Made by a program: the position numbers and the translations under genes. From positions 434,001 through 498,000 of the forward strand of contig NZ_JAHXGQ010000005.1 of NCBI RefSeq assembly GCF_019375475.1: a DNA stretch of 64,000 nt. The letters are read 5' to 3'. This document shows, piece by piece, positions 16,216 through 25,702 of the stretch; positions within the stretch are counted from its first letter, which is position 1; each line of letters starts with the position of its first letter. The notes beneath the pieces were generated by a model, which was not told where the DNA came from, ran no database searches, and saw only the letters and a program-made list of their open reading frames with translations. This DNA is from Saccharothrix obliqua (lineage in GTDB: Bacteria > Actinomycetota > Actinomycetes > Mycobacteriales > Pseudonocardiaceae).

Positions 16216-17634
16216 GTGCGCCTGACCGTGCCCGCCCCGCTCGTCGCCGTCGAGGCGGCGGGCTCACCCCGGCGCGGCGCCGGCCGGGTGGTGCTCGCGA
16301 CACCCGGCGAGCCGCCCGTGCTCGGACCGGGTGGCGAGGAGGTCGACGCCGCGGACCTGTCCGGTGCGGCGGGCGCGACCGCCAAGCGCGGGGACCGGTG
16401 GGTGCTCGGTGTCGGCGACGGTGGACCGGCCGACTGGCGGTCGGCGGGCGCGGCGCTGGTCCGGGCGCTGGACGCGGCGGCGGAGCAGGGCGGCGGCACG
16501 TCGTTCGACGTGCTGGTCACGCCCGGTGCGGACGTCCGCTCGTTCGTGCTGGGCCTCGCCCTGGGCGGCTACCGGTTCAAGGTCACCGGGCAGCCCGCGC
16601 CCCGGCGCGTGAAGTCGTTCCGGCTGGTCGGCGCGGACGTGTCCGCCGACGACGTGCGGCACGCCCTGGACCTCGCGGCGGCCACCGCGCTGGCCCGCGA
16701 CCTGGCGAACGCGCCGTCGAACGTGAAGGACCCGGCGTGGCTCGCGACCACCGCCGCGAAGGCCGCGGCGGCCGTGCCCGGCCTGGACGCGGTGGTGCGC
16801 GACGAGGCGTGGCTGGCCCGCGAGGGCTTCGGCGGCGTGCTGGCGGTCGGCGGTGGCTCGGCCCGCCCGCCCCGCCTGCTCCAGCTCACCTGGCAGGGCG
16901 CGCCGGGCGGTCCCCACGTGGTGCTGGTCGGCAAGGGCATCACGTTCGACACGGGCGGCCTGTCGGTGAAGCCCGCCGACGGGATGCACCTGATGCGCAC
17001 CGACATGGCGGGTGGCGCGGCGGTCATCGGCGCCCTGGTCGCCATCGCCCGCCGCGGCCTGCCGGTGCGGGTCACCGGCCTGGTGCCGTGCGCGGAGAAC
17101 CACGTGTCCGGGTCCGCGTACCGGCCGGGCGACGTGGTGCGCCACTACGGCGGCACCACCACCGAGGTGACCAACACCGACGCCGAGGGCCGCATGGTGC
17201 TGGCCGACGCCCTCGCCTACGCGGTCGCCGAGCTGGCGCCGGACGTGCTGGTCGACGTGGCCACGCTGACCGGTGCGATGAAGGTCAGCCTGGGCGTGCG
17301 GACCGGTGGCCTGTTCGCCGACGACGACGACCTGGCCACGCGGATCGCCGAGGCGGGCGAGCGCACCGGCGAGGCGTGGTGGCGGATGCCGCTGCTGGAG
17401 GACCTGGTGGACGACGTGCGCAGCGACATCGCCGACCTGCGCCAGTGCCCGCCCGGACCGGGCGGCATCACGGCGGCGTTGTTCCTGCGGGAGTTCACCG
17501 CGGGCCTGCCGTGGGCGCACCTGGACATCGCGGGCCCGGCCCGCGCGGACAAGAACTACGCCGAGGTGGTGGCGGGCGCGTCCGGCTACGCCGCGCGCAC
17601 GCTGGTCGAGTTCGTCGAGCACTACCGGGGCTGA
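16216..17634 (+). CDS. pepA: Leucyl aminopeptidase (M17 family)
   Basis: This is a 472-residue cytosolic aminopeptidase with two metal ions, removing N-terminal residues from peptides. The M17 motifs are GKGITFDTGGLSVKP (metal-binding Lys and Asp), MRTDMAGGAAV, and the signature NTDAEGRMVLADALAYA, followed by TLTGAM. The N-terminal third is a macro-like domain with low conservation. The GTG start has GAGGAG five bases upstream. The C-terminus overlaps the convergent LysR gene by 13 bases. In other bacteria PepA can also bind DNA; nothing here speaks to that. Confidence 0.92.
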   Translation: MRLTVPAPLVAVEAAGSPRRGAGRVVLATPGEPPVLGPGGEEVDAADLSGAAGATAKRGDRWVLGVGDGGPADWRSAGAALVRALDAAAEQGGGTSFDVLVTPGADVRSFVLGLALGGYRFKVTGQPAPRRVKSFRLVGADVSADDVRHALDLAAATALARDLANAPSNVKDPAWLATTAAKAAAAVPGLDAVVRDEAWLAREGFGGVLAVGGGSARPPRLLQLTWQGAPGGPHVVLVGKGITFDTGGLSVKPADGMHLMRTDMAGGAAVIGALVAIARRGLPVRVTGLVPCAENHVSGSAYRPGDVVRHYGGTTTEVTNTDAEGRMVLADALAYAVAELAPDVLVDVATLTGAMKVSLGVRTGGLFADDDDLATRIAEAGERTGEAWWRMPLLEDLVDDVRSDIADLRQCPPGPGGITAALFLREFTAGLPWAHLDIAGPARADKNYAEVVAGASGYAARTLVEFVEHYRG

Positions 17635-18497
17635 CGGGCGAGGGCGTGGTCGCGGAACGCCCGCACGGCGGGTGGCAGCGGCACGTCGGTCGGCCACACC
17701 AGCGCGATCTCGCGGGTCGCGCGGGGTGCGAGCGGCAGTTCCACCAGGTCGGACGACCCCTCGGCGTGGGGCAGCAGCGCCACGCCGAGGCCGGCCGCGA
17801 CCAGGCCGCGCACGGTCTCGCTGTCCTGGCCCTCGAACGCCGGCCGGGGCGTGAAACCGGCCGCCGCGCACAGGTCGTCGGTGATCTGCCGCAACCCGTA
17901 GCCGCGTTCCAGGCCGACGAAGTCCTCACCGGCCAGTTCGGCGACGCGGACCGCGGCGCGCACGGCCAGCCGGTGACCCGGCGGCAGCACGAGCACCAGC
18001 TCCTGCTCGCGGACCACGGCGTGCGCGAGGCCCGGCACGTCGGGCGGCGGCGCGACCAGCGCCAGGTCCACCACACCCCGCTCCAGGTGGTCGAGCACCA
18101 CCTGCCGCGAGCCCTGCACCAGCCGGAACCGGACGTCCGGGTGGTCGGTCCGGAACCCGCGCACCAGCTCCGGCACCAGGGTCCGCCCGAGCAGGTGCAG
18201 GAAGCCGAGCGCCACCGTGCCGCGTGCCGGGTCGACGTCCTCGACCGCCACCCGGTGACCCGCCTCCAGCACGGCCAGCGCCCGGTCCGCCGCGTCCGCG
18301 AGCAGCCGCCCCGCCCTGGTCAGCCGCACCCGCCTGCCGGCGCGCGTGACGACCGGCGCGCCCAGCGACTCGCCCATGGCGGCGAGCCAGCGGCTGACCG
18401 TCGGCTGCGGCACGCCCGCCGCCTCCGCCGCACGCGTGACGTGCTCGTCCCGGCCGAGGGCGCGCAGCACGAGCAGCTTCGGGGCCAATTCATCCAT
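17622..18497 (-). CDS. LysR-family transcriptional regulator
   Basis: This is a 291-residue regulator with an N-terminal helix-turn-helix (EAAGVPQPTVSRWLAAMGESLGAPVVTRAGRRVRLTRAG) and a periplasmic-binding-protein-like effector domain from about residue 90. The recognition helix reads PTVSRWL rather than the more common SAVSxxI. The ATG at 18497 is used; an ATG upstream would add 13 residues. It is divergent from an MFS exporter gene with a likely LysR site between them, the usual arrangement for a regulator and its target. Confidence 0.9.
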   Translation of the reverse strand: MDELAPKLLVLRALGRDEHVTRAAEAAGVPQPTVSRWLAAMGESLGAPVVTRAGRRVRLTRAGRLLADAADRALAVLEAGHRVAVEDVDPARGTVALGFLHLLGRTLVPELVRGFRTDHPDVRFRLVQGSRQVVLDHLERGVVDLALVAPPPDVPGLAHAVVREQELVLVLPPGHRLAVRAAVRVAELAGEDFVGLERGYGLRQITDDLCAAAGFTPRPAFEGQDSETVRGLVAAGLGVALLPHAEGSSDLVELPLAPRATREIALVWPTDVPLPPAVRAFRDHALARQPR

Positions 18498-18519
18498 CAC
18501 CGGATCAATTCTCGTCGAA

Positions 18520-18546
18520 ATGCGCATTGGACGCATCGGTTAGCGT
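18520..18546 (+). promoter_or_regulatory. Operator and promoter of the MFS transporter gene
   Basis: ATGCG-N7-CGCAT (18520-18536) is a dyad with the T-N11-A core expected of LysR sites. It ends four bases before TAGCGT (18541-18546), which sits seven bases before the MFS ATG. The site therefore covers the position of the -35 element, consistent with direct control by the divergent LysR protein. Confidence 0.5.
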
Positions 18547-18553
18547 CGAGAAC

Positions 18554-19804
18554 ATGCCCAGTCGCCTGCACCTGGCCACCGCGTCCACCGGCTTGGCGAC
18601 GTTCGCGCTGCTGTACGCGCCGCAGCCGGTGCTGCCGCAGCTCGCCGCCGAGTTCGGCCTGCGGCCGGGTGCGGCGTCCCTCGCGGTGAGCGCGGCGACC
18701 GGCGCGCTGGCGATCGCGGTCATCCCGTGCTCGGTGCTCGCCGAACGCATCGGCAGGCGACGGGTCATCGTCTGGTCGGTCCTGGCGGCGGCGGTGCTCG
18801 GGCTGCTGCTGCCGATCGCGCCGACCTACCCGGTGTTCCTCGCGCTGCGGGTGCTCCAGGGGCTCGCGACGGCGGGCGTCCCGGCGGTGGCCATGGCGTT
18901 CCTCGCCGACGAGGCGAAGTCCGTCGGCACGGCGATCGGCGCGCTGGTGGCGGGCAACAGCGCGGGCGGCATGATCGGCCGGCTGCTCGCGGGCTTCGCC
19001 GCGGACTGGTTCGGCTGGCGCGGCGCGTTGCTGGCGGTGGCCGTGTTCGGGCTCGGGTGCGCGGTGGTCACGGCCGTGTTCCTGCCCGCGGGCAGGCAGG
19101 CGCGTGAGCGCGAACGCGGACTGCGGTCGGCGTTGACCGACCGGGTCCTGCTGGTCCAGTACGCCGTGGCCGTGCTCGCCGTGGCGGCGTTCGTGTCGTT
19201 GTTCAACGTGATCTCGTTCCGGCTGGCGCTGCCGCCGGGCGTCGCGTCCCTGGTGTTCCTGTCCTACGCGGCGGGCGGGGTGTGCTCGGCGTTCGCGGGC
19301 AGGCTCGCCGACCGGCACGGCCGGGCGCCGGTGCTGCTCGGCGCGCTCGCCGTGACGGCGGTCGGCGCGCTGGTCACGCTGCCGGACCAGGTGGCCGTCG
19401 TCGCCACCGGGCTGGCCGTGTTCACCGGCGGCTTCTTCGCCGCGCACGCCGTGGCGAGCGGTTGGGTCGGCGCGCGTGCCCGCGTGAAGGGACCGGCGTC
19501 CGGCGTGTACCTGTGCGCGTTCTACGTGGGTTCCAGCGCGGGCGGCACCGCGGGCAGCGCCACCTACCAGGCGTGGGGCTGGTCGGGGCTGGTCGTGCTG
19601 GTGCTCGGCTGGCTCGCGGTGGCCGCGCTGGCGGTGGCGTTGGTTCAGCGCTCCAACGACACGGTCACGGCACCGGTGGACTCCAGGGCCGTCGCGCCCA
19701 GCACGGGCAGCGCGACCTCGCCGGAGGTCACCGACACCTCCACCGACCGGGCGTCGGCGGGCACCTCCACGACCACGGCCACCGGGAACGCCTCGCCGCC
19801 GTAA
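18554..19804 (+). CDS. MFS transporter
   Basis: This is a 416-residue protein with about twelve membrane segments. It has the MFS loop signature between helices 2 and 3 (AERIGRRRVIVWSV) and the matching motif in the second half (AGRLADRHGRAPVLLG). It belongs to the drug/sugar-efflux-like group often paired with LysR regulators. The membrane part ends at ALVQRS. The last 50 residues are Thr/Ser-rich and come from a stretch that overlaps the convergent lipoprotein gene by 160 bases. The tail looks like a read-through extension. The ATG is leaderless (TAGCGT plus seven bases). The substrate is unknown. Confidence 0.88.
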   Translation: MPSRLHLATASTGLATFALLYAPQPVLPQLAAEFGLRPGAASLAVSAATGALAIAVIPCSVLAERIGRRRVIVWSVLAAAVLGLLLPIAPTYPVFLALRVLQGLATAGVPAVAMAFLADEAKSVGTAIGALVAGNSAGGMIGRLLAGFAADWFGWRGALLAVAVFGLGCAVVTAVFLPAGRQARERERGLRSALTDRVLLVQYAVAVLAVAAFVSLFNVISFRLALPPGVASLVFLSYAAGGVCSAFAGRLADRHGRAPVLLGALAVTAVGALVTLPDQVAVVATGLAVFTGGFFAAHAVASGWVGARARVKGPASGVYLCAFYVGSSAGGTAGSATYQAWGWSGLVVLVLGWLAVAALAVALVQRSNDTVTAPVDSRAVAPSTGSATSPEVTDTSTDRASAGTSTTTATGNASPP

Positions 19805-21009
19805 CGCGCGCCGACCAGGGGCGCGCGGGACTTGTCCGGCAGGGTGACCGCGATCAGGTCCTTGGTGACCGTCGCGCCCGGCACCTGCGGCAGGCCCGCG
19901 CCCTGGACGCGCAGCTCCAGCAGCGCCTTGTCCGGCGCGGACGCGGTGACCAGGGTGTACCGGTCGTCGGCGCTCACCGGGCGCTGACGGCCGAGCCGGG
20001 CGCGCTGCACCTCCAGCGAGCCCGCCTGGTCGCCGAGCTTCACCGGCAGCTTCGCCGTCGGCGGCTCGGCGGGCGTGGGCTCGCGGTGCAGCACGGCCCA
20101 GTCGCCGGCGGTGCGCCGGCCGGAGGGCACCTCCACCCGCTGCTCCAGGGACTTCGGTCCCACGGTGTCGAGCACCAGCTCCTCCGGGCCGCCCGCGTCC
20201 GGCACCGTGTAGACCACGAACACGTGCCCCGACTCGGGCAGCCGGTCCACCGGCAGCCGGTGGCGGCGGCCGGGCACCTGGAGGGACAGCTCGGGCCGCT
20301 GGGGGTCCCAGCCGAGCCACGGCCCCTGCTGGAACGCCGAGTCGGTGTCGGTCAGCCGCTCCACGGCCAGGCGCAGCACGCGCAACCGCACCCCGTGCTC
20401 GGCCCGCAGCTCGCCCTTCGGGGTCGACCAGGACTCCGGCGTCGCGTAGCCGGTGACCCGGGTGAGGAGCTGGTCGTCGCGGAGCAGGCCGGTGGCCTCG
20501 GGCACGGTGCGGCCGTCGTCGGGCAGCACCGCCAGGAAGTCCGGGCCCGCCTCGCCGACGCCCTGGTCGGCCTCGGCCACGCGGCCGTCGGTGCGGACCA
20601 GCTCGCCCAGCGGCGTGCTGCGGTTGCCCGGCGCGGGCACCTGCGGCGGCTGCACCTCCAGCCGCACGCCGGCGTCGCCCCGCTCGACCTCCTTGAGCGG
20701 CACCGGCACCCAGTCGGTCGCCGCGGCCGTGCCCGGCACCTGGACCGGGCCGCACCACAGCCGGTGGTCCACCTCGGTCTTCGCGTCGGCGCGGGCGAAC
20801 CAGCAGTTGACCGCCTCGCTGCCCGCCCGCGCCACGTAGCCGAAGCTCAGCGTGTAGCTGAGCTGGGCCTCCGCCGCCATCTGGAGGCCCTGCGGGTCCA
20901 CCACCGGCCGACCGCCCATGGTGAGCCCCGGCGCGGTGAGCTGTTCCGGCGCGGCGGTGCCGCACCCGGCCGCGAGCAGGACGGCGAGGGCGAGCCCCAC
21001 CCGACGCAT
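19645..21009 (-). CDS. Putative secreted lipoprotein
   Basis: This is a 454-residue protein with a signal peptide and lipobox (LALAVLLAAGC, Cys 16). It should be lipid-anchored outside the membrane. The remainder is beta-rich, with few lysines and no motif I recognise. The end (VPADARSVEVSVTSGEVALP) suggests immunoglobulin-like strands. A gap of 76 bases separates it from glgM on the same strand. The 3' end overlaps the convergent MFS gene by 160 bases. The function is unknown. Confidence 0.82.
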   Translation of the reverse strand: MRRVGLALAVLLAAGCGTAAPEQLTAPGLTMGGRPVVDPQGLQMAAEAQLSYTLSFGYVARAGSEAVNCWFARADAKTEVDHRLWCGPVQVPGTAAATDWVPVPLKEVERGDAGVRLEVQPPQVPAPGNRSTPLGELVRTDGRVAEADQGVGEAGPDFLAVLPDDGRTVPEATGLLRDDQLLTRVTGYATPESWSTPKGELRAEHGVRLRVLRLAVERLTDTDSAFQQGPWLGWDPQRPELSLQVPGRRHRLPVDRLPESGHVFVVYTVPDAGGPEELVLDTVGPKSLEQRVEVPSGRRTAGDWAVLHREPTPAEPPTAKLPVKLGDQAGSLEVQRARLGRQRPVSADDRYTLVTASAPDKALLELRVQGAGLPQVPGATVTKDLIAVTLPDKSRAPLVGARYGGEAFPVAVVVEVPADARSVEVSVTSGEVALPVLGATALESTGAVTVSLER

Positions 21010-21085
21010 GTGACCCCCAGTAGTTGATCCCCTACTGGTTAAAGGCGGTCACCCCTCTATCGGGTTGTCACGTGTGACGCGCGTC

Positions 21086-22246
21086 TCACCGGGCCGAGAG
21101 GACGCTCCGGTAGACGTCCACCGTCTGCTCGGCCACCGTCGCCCACGAGAACTCCCGCACCGCGCGCTCGCGGCCGGCCTCGCCGAACGCCCGCGCCTTC
21201 GCCGGGTCGCCCAGCACCTCGTTCACCGCGTCCGCCAGCCCGGTCCGGAACGCCGCCACGTCCGCCTCGTCGTAGTGCACCAGCAGGCCCGTCCGGCCGT
21301 GCGCCACGACCTCCGGGATGCCACCCACGTCCGACGCGACGACGGCCGTGCCGCACGCCATCGCCTCCAGGTTCACGATGCCCAGCGGCTCGTACACCGA
21401 CGGGCACACGAACACCGCCGAGTGGCTGAGGATCTGCTTGACCTCGTCCGGCTCCAGCATCCGCTGGATCCACACCACGCCCGGCCGCGCCGCCGCCAGC
21501 TCCGCCACCGCGACCCGCGTCTCCTCCGCGATCTCCGGCGTGTCCGGCGCGCCCGCGCACAACACCACCTGCGCGTCGTGCGAGATCCGGTGTGCCGCCG
21601 CGACGAGGTGACCCACGCCCTTCTGCCGGGTGATCCGCCCGACGAACGTCACGATCGGCTTCGCCGGGTCGATCCCGTGCCGCGTCAACGCATCCGTGTC
21701 CGGCACCGGGTGGTAGGCCGCGGTGTCGATGCCGTTGCGCACCACGTGCACGCGTGCCGGGTCCAGCGCCGGGTAGCAGTCCAGGACGTCGGCCCGCATT
21801 CCCTCGCTCACCGCGATCACCGCGTCCGCCGCCTCGTACGCGGACTTCTCCACCCACGACGAGATCCGGTACCCGCCGCCGAGCTGCTCGGCCTTCCACG
21901 GCCGGCGCGGCTCCAGCGAGTGCGCCGTCACCACGTGCGGCACGCCGTGCAGCAGCTTCGCCAGGTGCCCGGCCATGTTGGCGTACCAGGTGTGCGAGTG
22001 GGCCAGGTCCACCCCGCCCAGCGCCGCCGCGATCTCCAGGTCCGCCGACAGCACGCCCAGCGCCGGGTTCACCGCCTCCAGGCCCGGTGCCGGGAGGTAC
22101 GCCAGGGCGTCCGGTCGCGGCCCGCCGAAGGCGTGCACCGCCACGTCCACCAGCTCGCGCAGCCTCGGCACCAGGGCGCCGACGTGCACCCCGGCTCCGC
22201 CGTAGACCTCCGGCGGGTACTCCCGTGTCAGCAGTCCAATTCGCAC
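21086..22246 (-). CDS. glgM: GT4 glycosyltransferase GlgM-type (glycogen synthase / maltose-1-phosphate synthase)
   Basis: This is a 386-residue GT-B glycosyltransferase. In mycobacteria the orthologue Rv1212c uses ADP-glucose and glucose-1-phosphate to make alpha-maltose-1-phosphate for GlgE-dependent alpha-glucan synthesis. The signs are RIGLLTREYPPEVYGGAGVH at the N-terminus, VTFVGRITRQKGVGHL near residue 205, and the C-terminal donor-binding EPLGIVNLEAMACGTAVVAS. The GTG at 22246 is chosen because TACGGT lies seven bases before it and because it gives the family N-terminus. It is divergent from glgC, which makes its substrate. Confidence 0.92.
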   Translation of the reverse strand: MRIGLLTREYPPEVYGGAGVHVGALVPRLRELVDVAVHAFGGPRPDALAYLPAPGLEAVNPALGVLSADLEIAAALGGVDLAHSHTWYANMAGHLAKLLHGVPHVVTAHSLEPRRPWKAEQLGGGYRISSWVEKSAYEAADAVIAVSEGMRADVLDCYPALDPARVHVVRNGIDTAAYHPVPDTDALTRHGIDPAKPIVTFVGRITRQKGVGHLVAAAHRISHDAQVVLCAGAPDTPEIAEETRVAVAELAAARPGVVWIQRMLEPDEVKQILSHSAVFVCPSVYEPLGIVNLEAMACGTAVVASDVGGIPEVVAHGRTGLLVHYDEADVAAFRTGLADAVNEVLGDPAKARAFGEAGRERAVREFSWATVAEQTVDVYRSVLSAR

Positions 22247-22350
22247 GCCGCCCACCGTAACCCCGCGCACCGGGACGTCCGGGTGAACAAGCGGAGTTTG
22301 CGTTACTTCGCCGTTGGTGGGCCGGTGCCGGCCCGGTTAGGGTCGTTGTC
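22247..22350. promoter_or_regulatory. Divergent glgM/glgC promoter region
   Basis: A TACGGT box on the minus strand (22259-22254) is seven bases before the glgM GTG. A TAGGGT box on the plus strand (22338-22343) is seven bases before the glgC GTG. Both genes therefore look leaderless, with about 80 bases between the boxes available for regulators. No clear operator dyad was seen. Confidence 0.55.
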
Positions 22351-23565
22351 GTGAAAGGGCAACCGCATGTACTAGGAATTGTCCTCGCCGGTGGCGAAGG
22401 CAAACGGTTGTGGCCGTTGACCGCCGACCGGGCAAAGCCGGCGGTGCCCTTCGGCGGTAACTACCGGCTCGTCGACTTCGTGCTCTCCAACCTCGTCAAC
22501 GCAGGTTTCGTCAAGCTCTGCGTCCTCACGCAGTACAAATCCCATTCACTCGACCGCCACATCTCGACCACCTGGCGGCTGTCCAACGTCCTCGGTCAGT
22601 ACGTCACGCCGGTGCCCGCGCAGCAGCGCCTCGGCCCGCGTTGGTACACCGGCTCGTCCGATGCGATCTTCCAGAGCCTCAACCTGGTCTACGACGAGAA
22701 ACCCGACCACGTCGTGATCTTCGGCGCGGACCACGTCTACCGGATGGACCCGGGCCAGATGGTGGACCAGCACGTCGAGACCGGCGCGGGCGTGACCGTG
22801 GCGGGCATCCGCGTGCCGCGTGCCGAGGCGAAGGCGTTCGGGTGCATCGACTCGGACGAGTTCGGCCAGATCACCCGGTTCCTGGAGAAACCCGCCGACC
22901 CGCCGCACGTGCCCGGCGACCCGGAGGTCACGTTCGCCTCCATGGGCAACTACGTGTTCACCACGGAGGCGTTGCTGGAGGCGTTGCGCGCGGACGCGGC
23001 GAACCCCGACTCGGCGCACGACATGGGCGGCGACATCATCCCCATGCTGGTCGACCAGGGGCAGGCGCACGTCTACGACTTCGCCGACAACGTGGTGCCG
23101 GGTGAGAGCGACCGCGACCGCGGTTACTGGCGCGACGTCGGCACCATCGACGCCTACTACGAGGCGCACATGGACCTGGTGTCGGTGCGCCCGGTGTTCA
23201 ACCTCTACAACCAGGCGTGGCCGATCCGCACGGCGACCCCGCCGCTGCCGCCGGCGAAGTTCATCGCGGGCGGCAGCGCCGAGGACTCCATGGTGGGGCC
23301 GGGCTCGATCATCTCCGGCACCGTCCACGGTTCGGTCGTCTCGTCCGACGTGGTGGTGGAGACCGGTTCCGTGGTGCAGGGCTCGGTGCTGCTGCCCGGT
23401 GTCCGCATCGGCCGGGGCGCGGTGGTCCGCCGCGCCATCCTGGACAAGAACGTGGTCGTCCCGGACGGCGCGTTGATCGGCGTGGACCCGGCCACCGACC
23501 GGCAGCGCTACACCGTCTCGGCGGGCGGCGTGACCGTGCTCGGCAAGGGTGTCACCGCGCAGTGA
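22351..23565 (+). CDS. glgC: Glucose-1-phosphate adenylyltransferase
   Basis: GlgC makes ADP-glucose from ATP and glucose-1-phosphate, the committed step for glycogen and alpha-glucan. The 404-residue protein has the nucleotidyltransferase signature [25 protein letters not shown], the [10 protein letters not shown] metal motif, and FLEKP. A C-terminal left-handed beta helix follows (residues about 295-400). The length matches the usual 400-410. It ends 14 bases inside the convergent cupin gene. Confidence 0.95.
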   Translation: MKGQPHVLGIVLAGGEGKRLWPLTADRAKPAVPFGGNYRLVDFVLSNLVNAGFVKLCVLTQYKSHSLDRHISTTWRLSNVLGQYVTPVPAQQRLGPRWYTGSSDAIFQSLNLVYDEKPDHVVIFGADHVYRMDPGQMVDQHVETGAGVTVAGIRVPRAEAKAFGCIDSDEFGQITRFLEKPADPPHVPGDPEVTFASMGNYVFTTEALLEALRADAANPDSAHDMGGDIIPMLVDQGQAHVYDFADNVVPGESDRDRGYWRDVGTIDAYYEAHMDLVSVRPVFNLYNQAWPIRTATPPLPPAKFIAGGSAEDSMVGPGSIISGTVHGSVVSSDVVVETGSVVQGSVLLPGVRIGRGAVVRRAILDKNVVVPDGALIGVDPATDRQRYTVSAGGVTVLGKGVTAQ

Positions 23566-23932
23566 CCGGGTGGCCGGTCGTCGCGTCGACGTGGTCGGGG
23601 ACCTCTTCCGAGGGGACCCCGACGCTCGACGTGCCGGTCGGCTCCACCACCACGATCCGCGCGCCGTCCCGCGACGACGGCTTGTGCTCGACGCCGCGCG
23701 GCACCACGAACACGTCACCGCGTCCCAAGTGGACCACCCGGTCCCGCAACGCGATGTCCAGTTCGCCGTCCAGCACGAGGAAGAACTCGTCGGTCTCGGG
23801 GTGCGCGTGCCACAGGTGCTCGCCCTTCACCTTCGCGATGCGGACGTCGTAGTCGTTCACCGCGGCCACGATGCGCGGGCTCCACAAGGCGTCGAAGCTG
23901 GCGAAGGCCGCGTCCAGGTTCACCGGTTCCAT
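23552..23932 (-). CDS. Cupin-domain protein
   Basis: This is a 126-residue single-domain cupin. Motif 1 ([26 protein letters not shown], residues about 37-62) and motif 2 ([16 protein letters not shown], about 73-88) supply three histidines and one glutamate for a metal. Such small cupins are often isomerases, dioxygenases or ligand sensors; nothing identifies the substrate. It is divergent from the GATase1/AraC regulator with a 52-base gap, so that regulator may control it. Confidence 0.87.
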   Translation of the reverse strand: MEPVNLDAAFASFDALWSPRIVAAVNDYDVRIAKVKGEHLWHAHPETDEFFLVLDGELDIALRDRVVHLGRGDVFVVPRGVEHKPSSRDGARIVVVEPTGTSSVGVPSEEVPDHVDATTGHPVTAR

Positions 23933-23984
23933 GACGTGATCATGGGGGCTCCCGGCGGGTGTCGGTGAGTGCTAGGAATCGCAC

Positions 23985-24947
23985 ATGCCGCCTGATTCCT
24001 CGCACCGGGTCGCGATGGTCGTCGACAACGGCTCGAACCCGTTCGAAATGGGGGTCGCGACCGAGTTGTTCGGCTTGAGCCGGCCCGAGCTGGGCGACCG
24101 GCCGTGGTACTCGTTCACGCTCTGCGCGTCCGGCCCGGTGACGATGAGCCACGGTTTCTTCACGTTGTCCGGCGTGCCCGACCTGTCGGCGCTGGACGAC
24201 GCGGACACGGTGATCGCGCCCAACCGGCCCGACCCGCTGACCCCGCCGCCCGAACCGGTGCTGGCGGCGTTGCGCCGGGCCCGCGCCAGGGGCGCCCGCC
24301 TGGTCGGCTTCTGCACCGGCGCGTTCACCCTCGCGCACGCGGGCGTGCTGGACGGCCGCCGCGCCACGACCCACTGGCGGTGGGCCGACGAGTTCCGCGC
24401 GTTGTTCCCGCGCACCGCGTTGGTGCCGGACGTGCTGTACGTGGCCGACGAGGACGTGCACACCGCCGCCGGCAGCGCCGCCGCGCTCGACCTCGGCCTC
24501 CACCTGATCCGCCTCGACCACGGCGCGGAGGTGGCGAACGCGGTGTCCCGCCGGCTGGTGTTCGCGGCGCACCGCGACGGCGGGCAGCGCCAGTTCGTGG
24601 CCCGCCCCGTGCCACCCGTGCGGGACCGCTCGCTGGGCGACGTGCTGGCCTGGGCGCGGGAACGCCTGGCCGAACCCCTCACCGTGCCCGCGCTCGCCGC
24701 CGCGGCGGCGCTCAGCCCGGCCACCCTGCACCGGCGGTTCCGCCGCGAACTCGGCACCACGCCGCTGGCCTGGCTCACCGCCGAGCGCGTCGACCTGGCG
24801 CGGGTCCTGATCGAGCGCGGCGAGACCCGGCTGGACGTCGTGGCGCGCCGCTCCGGCCTCGGCTCGCCGTCGAACCTGCGTGCCCAACTGCGTCGCCGTA
24901 CGGGCCTGAGCCCCACCGACTACCGCAAGCGCTTCGGCGTCGCCTAG
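23985..24947 (+). CDS. GlxA/FtrA-type AraC regulator with DJ-1/PfpI domain
   Basis: This is a 320-residue transcription activator. Residues 1-190 form a DJ-1/PfpI-like domain with the nucleophile-elbow segment [24 protein letters not shown], containing a cysteine but probably acting as a sensor. Residues about 210-315 hold two AraC helix-turn-helix motifs ([28 protein letters not shown] and [32 protein letters not shown]). The ATG has an AGGA ribosome site seven bases before it. The divergent cupin gene is the obvious candidate target. Confidence 0.88.
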   Translation: MPPDSSHRVAMVVDNGSNPFEMGVATELFGLSRPELGDRPWYSFTLCASGPVTMSHGFFTLSGVPDLSALDDADTVIAPNRPDPLTPPPEPVLAALRRARARGARLVGFCTGAFTLAHAGVLDGRRATTHWRWADEFRALFPRTALVPDVLYVADEDVHTAAGSAAALDLGLHLIRLDHGAEVANAVSRRLVFAAHRDGGQRQFVARPVPPVRDRSLGDVLAWARERLAEPLTVPALAAAAALSPATLHRRFRRELGTTPLAWLTAERVDLARVLIERGETRLDVVARRSGLGSPSNLRAQLRRRTGLSPTDYRKRFGVA

Positions 24948-24977
24948 GCGGACGGCGTCGTCCCAGGTCGGCGGAAT

Positions 24978-25016
24978 TCTCAGCAGCCTCTCAGGCGGTT
25001 CTCACGATGGTTATAA
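24978..25016 (+). promoter_or_regulatory. sigE promoter with three TCTCA direct repeats
   Basis: TCTCA occurs at 24978, 24989 and 25000, exactly 11 bases apart. A TTATAA hexamer follows at 25011-25016. The middle repeat falls where a -35 would be. Direct repeats with an 11-base period are typical of OmpR-family response regulators. In M. tuberculosis the regulator MprA binds CTCA-containing direct repeats upstream of sigE. A similar control is inferred here; no such regulator gene is in the window. Confidence 0.5.
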
Positions 25017-25129
25017 GCGAGCCCGGCACGCTATGTGTCAGCGCAGGACGCCACGGGAACACGAGAGCCGCAGCGACCGTTGATCCGTGCAGCAGGGCAG
25101 CCGGCCCACTGGAGGTGCTTCACCGCCCG

Positions 25130-25702
25130 ATGCCAACGCAGCCGTTTACCGCGACCGCACCCATCGACGACACGGAGTGGATCGTGCCGACGTGGGACCA
25201 GGTCGTCCGCGATCACGCCGACCGGGTGTACCGGCTGGCCTACCGCCTGACCGGCAACCAGCACGACGCCGAGGACCTCACCCAGGAGACGTTCATCCGG
25301 GTGTTCCGGTCCCTCGCGTCGTACCAGCCGGGCACGTTCGAAGGCTGGCTGCACCGCATCACCACGAACCTGTTCCTGGACATGGTTCGCCGGCGGTCCA
25401 AGTTCCGCATGGAGGGCCTGCCCGACGACGCCGACCGCGTCGCCGGTGACGACCCGTCACCCGAACAGGTTTACACCGACACCCACCTGGACCCCGACCT
25501 CCAGGCGGCGCTGGACGAGCTGCCGCCCGACTTCCGCGCCGCAGTAGTGTTGTGTGACGTCGAAGGGTTGTCGTACGAGGAGATCGGCGCGACCCTCGGC
25601 GTGAAACTGGGTACCGTGAGGAGCCGGATCCACCGGGGCAGGCAGGCCCTGCGTGCCTCACTGGAACGCCGTCGGGGTCTTGTTCAGGAGGACTCTGCAT
25701 GA
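25130..25702 (+). CDS. sigE: ECF sigma factor SigE
   Basis: SigE directs RNA polymerase to envelope-stress genes. The 190-residue protein has region 2 ([34 protein letters not shown]...[23 protein letters not shown]) and region 4 ([45 protein letters not shown]). The order sigE-rseA-htrA-tatB matches Rv1221-Rv1224. The ATG at 25130 is chosen. An in-frame GTG at 25115 lies close to the GGAGG and could be used too; M. tuberculosis SigE is also known to have alternative starts. The rseA start overlaps its stop (ATGA). Confidence 0.95.
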   Translation: MPTQPFTATAPIDDTEWIVPTWDQVVRDHADRVYRLAYRLTGNQHDAEDLTQETFIRVFRSLASYQPGTFEGWLHRITTNLFLDMVRRRSKFRMEGLPDDADRVAGDDPSPEQVYTDTHLDPDLQAALDELPPDFRAAVVLCDVEGLSYEEIGATLGVKLGTVRSRIHRGRQALRASLERRRGLVQEDSA

